This document shows, piece after piece, positions 62,075-64,000 of a DNA stretch of 64,000 nucleotides. Under the pieces are notes generated by a model. It had not been told where the DNA came from. It saw nothing but the letters and a program-made list of their open reading frames with translations, and ran no database searches. The position numbers were made by a program, and so were the translations under genes. The stretch spans positions 1-64,000 of the forward strand of contig NZ_LECT01000041.1 of assembly GCF_001027925.1 (NCBI RefSeq), given 5' to 3'. This DNA is from Rhodopirellula islandica (GTDB taxonomy: Bacteria; Planctomycetota; Planctomycetia; Pirellulales; Pirellulaceae). The number at the start of each line of letters is the position of its first letter. The stretch's first letter is position 1.

Positions 62075-62114
62075 CCGCGATGCAGTTGTCGCTCTCTCAC
62101 AAGGAAAATTTCGC

Positions 62115-62921
62115 ATGAGTGTTCAAACGCTGTACACCGCCGCCACCGGCATGGAGGCGATGCAAACCAAACTCGATGTGATCGCCAACAACCTGGCCAA
62201 CATCAACACGACCGGTTTCAAAAAGGACCGCGCCAACTTCGAAGACTTGTTGTATCGAACCGAGGTGTACCCCGGCGTGCAAGATGCAACGCAAACCCCC
62301 ACCGCGGTCGGCACCCAAGTCGGCTTGGGAGTTCGCGTGACCAGCACGCAAACCGATCAACGGCAGGGCACCTTGCAACAAACGGGACGTGACTTGGATG
62401 TCGCCATCCAAGGCAGCGGCTACTTCCGTGTGGTGGATCCATCAAGCCAAGACACGATGTACACCCGGGCGGGCAACCTCGACATCAATGCGGATGGCCA
62501 ATTGGTCATGGGGTCCGCGCAGGTCGGTCGTTTGCTCGATCCGCCGATCACGATTCCGAATGATGCCACCGCCCTCGTCATCACCAGCAACGGCGAAGTC
62601 ATGACCCAGCAACCGGGGCAAACCGAACTGACCAACCAAGGCCAAATTCAGCTCGCCCAGTTCATCAACCCGGACGGGATGCTGAAGACAGGCGAAAATC
62701 TGTACATGGAAACAGACGCGTCTGGACCGGAACAAATCAACAACCCGGGAACCGACGGAATTGGTGTGCTTCGACAAGGAAACTTGGAAGCGTCCAACGT
62801 CGAACCGGTCCAAGAACTGATCGACCTGATCACGACCCAGCGGGCGTTCGAACTGAACAGCCAAGCGGTCCAGGCAGGCGATCAAGTCATGCAAAACATC
62901 TCTCAACTGCGACGGTTTTAA
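62115..62921 (+). CDS. flgG: Flagellar basal-body distal rod protein FlgG
   Basis: A 268-residue distal rod protein. The ATG has AAGGA upstream at good spacing. N-terminal YTAATGMEAMQTKLDVIANNLANINTTGFKKDRANFEDLLYRTE with the FlgG-specific insertion, central DLDVAIQGSGYFRV and YTRAGNLDINADGQLV, and C-terminal GVLRQGNLEASNVEPVQELIDLITTQRAFELNSQAVQAGDQVMQNISQLRRF. The LIDLITTQRAFELNS end is diagnostic. It is 40 bp after flgF and 7 bp before flgA, hence one operon. Confidence 0.96.
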   Translation: MSVQTLYTAATGMEAMQTKLDVIANNLANINTTGFKKDRANFEDLLYRTEVYPGVQDATQTPTAVGTQVGLGVRVTSTQTDQRQGTLQQTGRDLDVAIQGSGYFRVVDPSSQDTMYTRAGNLDINADGQLVMGSAQVGRLLDPPITIPNDATALVITSNGEVMTQQPGQTELTNQGQIQLAQFINPDGMLKTGENLYMETDASGPEQINNPGTDGIGVLRQGNLEASNVEPVQELIDLITTQRAFELNSQAVQAGDQVMQNISQLRRF

Positions 62922-62928
62922 ACCTTGA

Positions 62929-64000
62929 TGGATTCGATCCCGAAAACGTCGTTCCGATCCGCCTTCGCAAGAGGGTGGTTGTTCGCGTGCGCAGCGGCGT
63001 GTTCGATTGGATTCTCCTTGCACCTGCCGGCACAAACACCGAGCGATGCCAACTCCATCGCCGACGCGGCGATGCGGACACCCTTCCATGGGGTCGACCC
63101 AAAGTTCAATCTCAATCCTGCACCGCGAATTTCGCCTGCCTCGATGCGGTCCTCCGACCAGCCCGAACAGCACGCAGGATTCCAGCCGACCAAGCCTCGT
63201 TCGAGCGGCCCACACAGCCAGACGATTGACGCGGACACACGTTGGCAATTCACCGCCATTGAAAACGCCAGCACGGATTCCCCTATCATCCGGCTCCGTG
63301 ATGTCGTGCGTCCCTTGCATTCGAACATGGCGGCTTGGCCCCGCCTGGCCGATGCCACCGTGGGTCTGATGCCACTGGATGGAACGCCCGCCAGAATTTC
63401 TCGAGATCGATTGGCGGATTTGATCGTCGGCGGGCAAGCCACAGCGGGTCGCATCAAGATCTATGGGAATCCAACGATCTTGGTGCATGCCGTTCAGGAC
63501 AGCAGTCCATCCCCAACGGGCAACACGCACTCCATGGCCGCACAACCCGTTTCGGCGTTTCGAGAGTCAATCGACAACACCTACGTTGCCCACGCGATGC
63601 TAGAAGCCCCGGCCGCCTCTGAATTCGCCTCTGCCCCAACCTCTGCCCCAACCTCTGCCCCGCAGGATGAATTGGATTTTGAAACGCGAGAGCGGCTCAG
63701 TCACTGGGTCCATCTCGGATTGAAAAACCAATTCCGCGACCTGTCCGACGCCTTTGACTACGAAGCCTTCTTCATTGCGCAGGAAGTGGGCCCGCTGACT
63801 GAAATGCAAGGCATTCGAGAGATTCGGTTCCTCGACCCGATCCCAACTTGGTCGGCCGAGAGTTCCTCTCCCACCACCTGCCGTGTCAAAATCGATGCAC
63901 GCTCCAGGGTCGACGATTGCGAAGGCGTTGTCCGAGTCACCTTCACGCCCAAACCCGCCGTGGTCGTCGCGCGACGTCCGTTGCAACGCGGGCACCGAGT
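62929..64000 (+). CDS. flgA: Flagellar P-ring assembly protein FlgA, 5' part (cut by window edge)
   Basis: An open frame of 357 codons from the ATG at 62929 runs to the window end without a stop. It has a signal peptide-like start (ARGWLFACAAACSIGFSLHLPAQ), a long low-complexity region, then IIRLRDVVRPLHSNMAAWPRLADATVGLMPLDGTPARISRDRLADLI, the FlgA N-terminal domain. Near the window end comes VVVARRPLQRGHRV, the beginning of the SAF domain that FlgA uses to chaperone P-ring FlgI. Three 12-bp repeats encode TSAP-type units at about 63628-63661. It is longer than typical FlgA because of the inserted linkers. Confidence 0.85.

Noticed and set aside
62442..63545. Open frame of 367 codons on the minus strand over flgG and flgA
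   Set aside because: It covers two well-supported flagellar genes on the opposite strand and shows no motif of its own.

Overview
The window looks like chromosome from a marine planctomycete of the Pirellulaceae, most likely Rhodopirellula or a close relative. The evidence is family content: a DUF1559 pseudopilin-like protein, a DUF1552 + DUF1592/DUF1588 cytochrome pair, a heme peroxidase with the planctomycete LExRxLLA surface motif, a formylglycine sulfatase, a secretin with a long N-terminal region, many GTG starts, and intergenic spaces full of palindromic repeats. No rRNA, tRNA, CRISPR array, prophage or plasmid genes were seen. Species assignment is inference.

Layout. 0-12.5 kb: repeat-rich left edge, secretin (-), exported TIM-barrel isomerase-like protein (-), glnS (+), a 201-nt cloverleaf palindrome, M32 carboxypeptidase and an ArnT-like membrane glycosyltransferase (-), hisD (+). 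12.7-20 kb: a fatty-acid/polyketide-like trio (FabF-like synthase, acyl carrier protein, phytoene-desaturase-like oxidoreductase), monomeric isocitrate dehydrogenase, O-methyltransferase. 20-27 kb: small membrane proteins, pectate-lyase-like protein, cupin, exported isochorismatase-like protein, DUF1559 protein with a small lipoprotein. 27-30.2 kb (-): a tightly overlapped operon of serine hydrolase, O6-alkylguanine methyltransferase and AlkD-like HEAT-repeat protein. 30.5-36.3 kb: sulfatase, peroxidase, and a REP-associated tyrosine transposase (RAYT). 36.5-45.5 kb: argJ, an ABC-2 transporter pair, then a signalling block (PP2C phosphatase; a degenerate hybrid kinase with Hpt domain; a receiver-PAS-GGDEF-EAL protein). 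45.6-51.4 kb: EEP-family hydrolase, FKBP lipoprotein, and a sugar operon (isomerase, RbsD/FucU mutarotase, SLC13/DASS transporter, SMP-30 lactonase). 51.8-55.9 kb (-): DUF1592 cytochrome followed by the DUF1552 protein. 56.6-60.3 kb (+): a five-gene operon of SPFH-GYF, SpeD-like AdoMet decarboxylase, a zinc-ribbon/DUF4178 membrane protein, a 55-residue Gly-rich membrane peptide and DUF350. 61.3-64 kb: flgF, flgG and the 5' part of flgA, cut by the window edge.

The most interesting items are the SPFH/SpeD/DUF4178/DUF350 operon, which probably links envelope stress to polyamine chemistry; the FabF-ACP-desaturase trio, which recalls unusual lipid clusters of other planctomycetes; the degenerate hybrid kinase that keeps its Hpt histidine; and a collection of at least seven palindromic repeat families, some nested, that occupy most longer intergenic gaps alongside a RAYT transposase. 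Starts were chosen by signal peptide, ribosome-binding site, family length and overlap with neighbours. All functional names rest on sequence motifs read by eye, without database searches.
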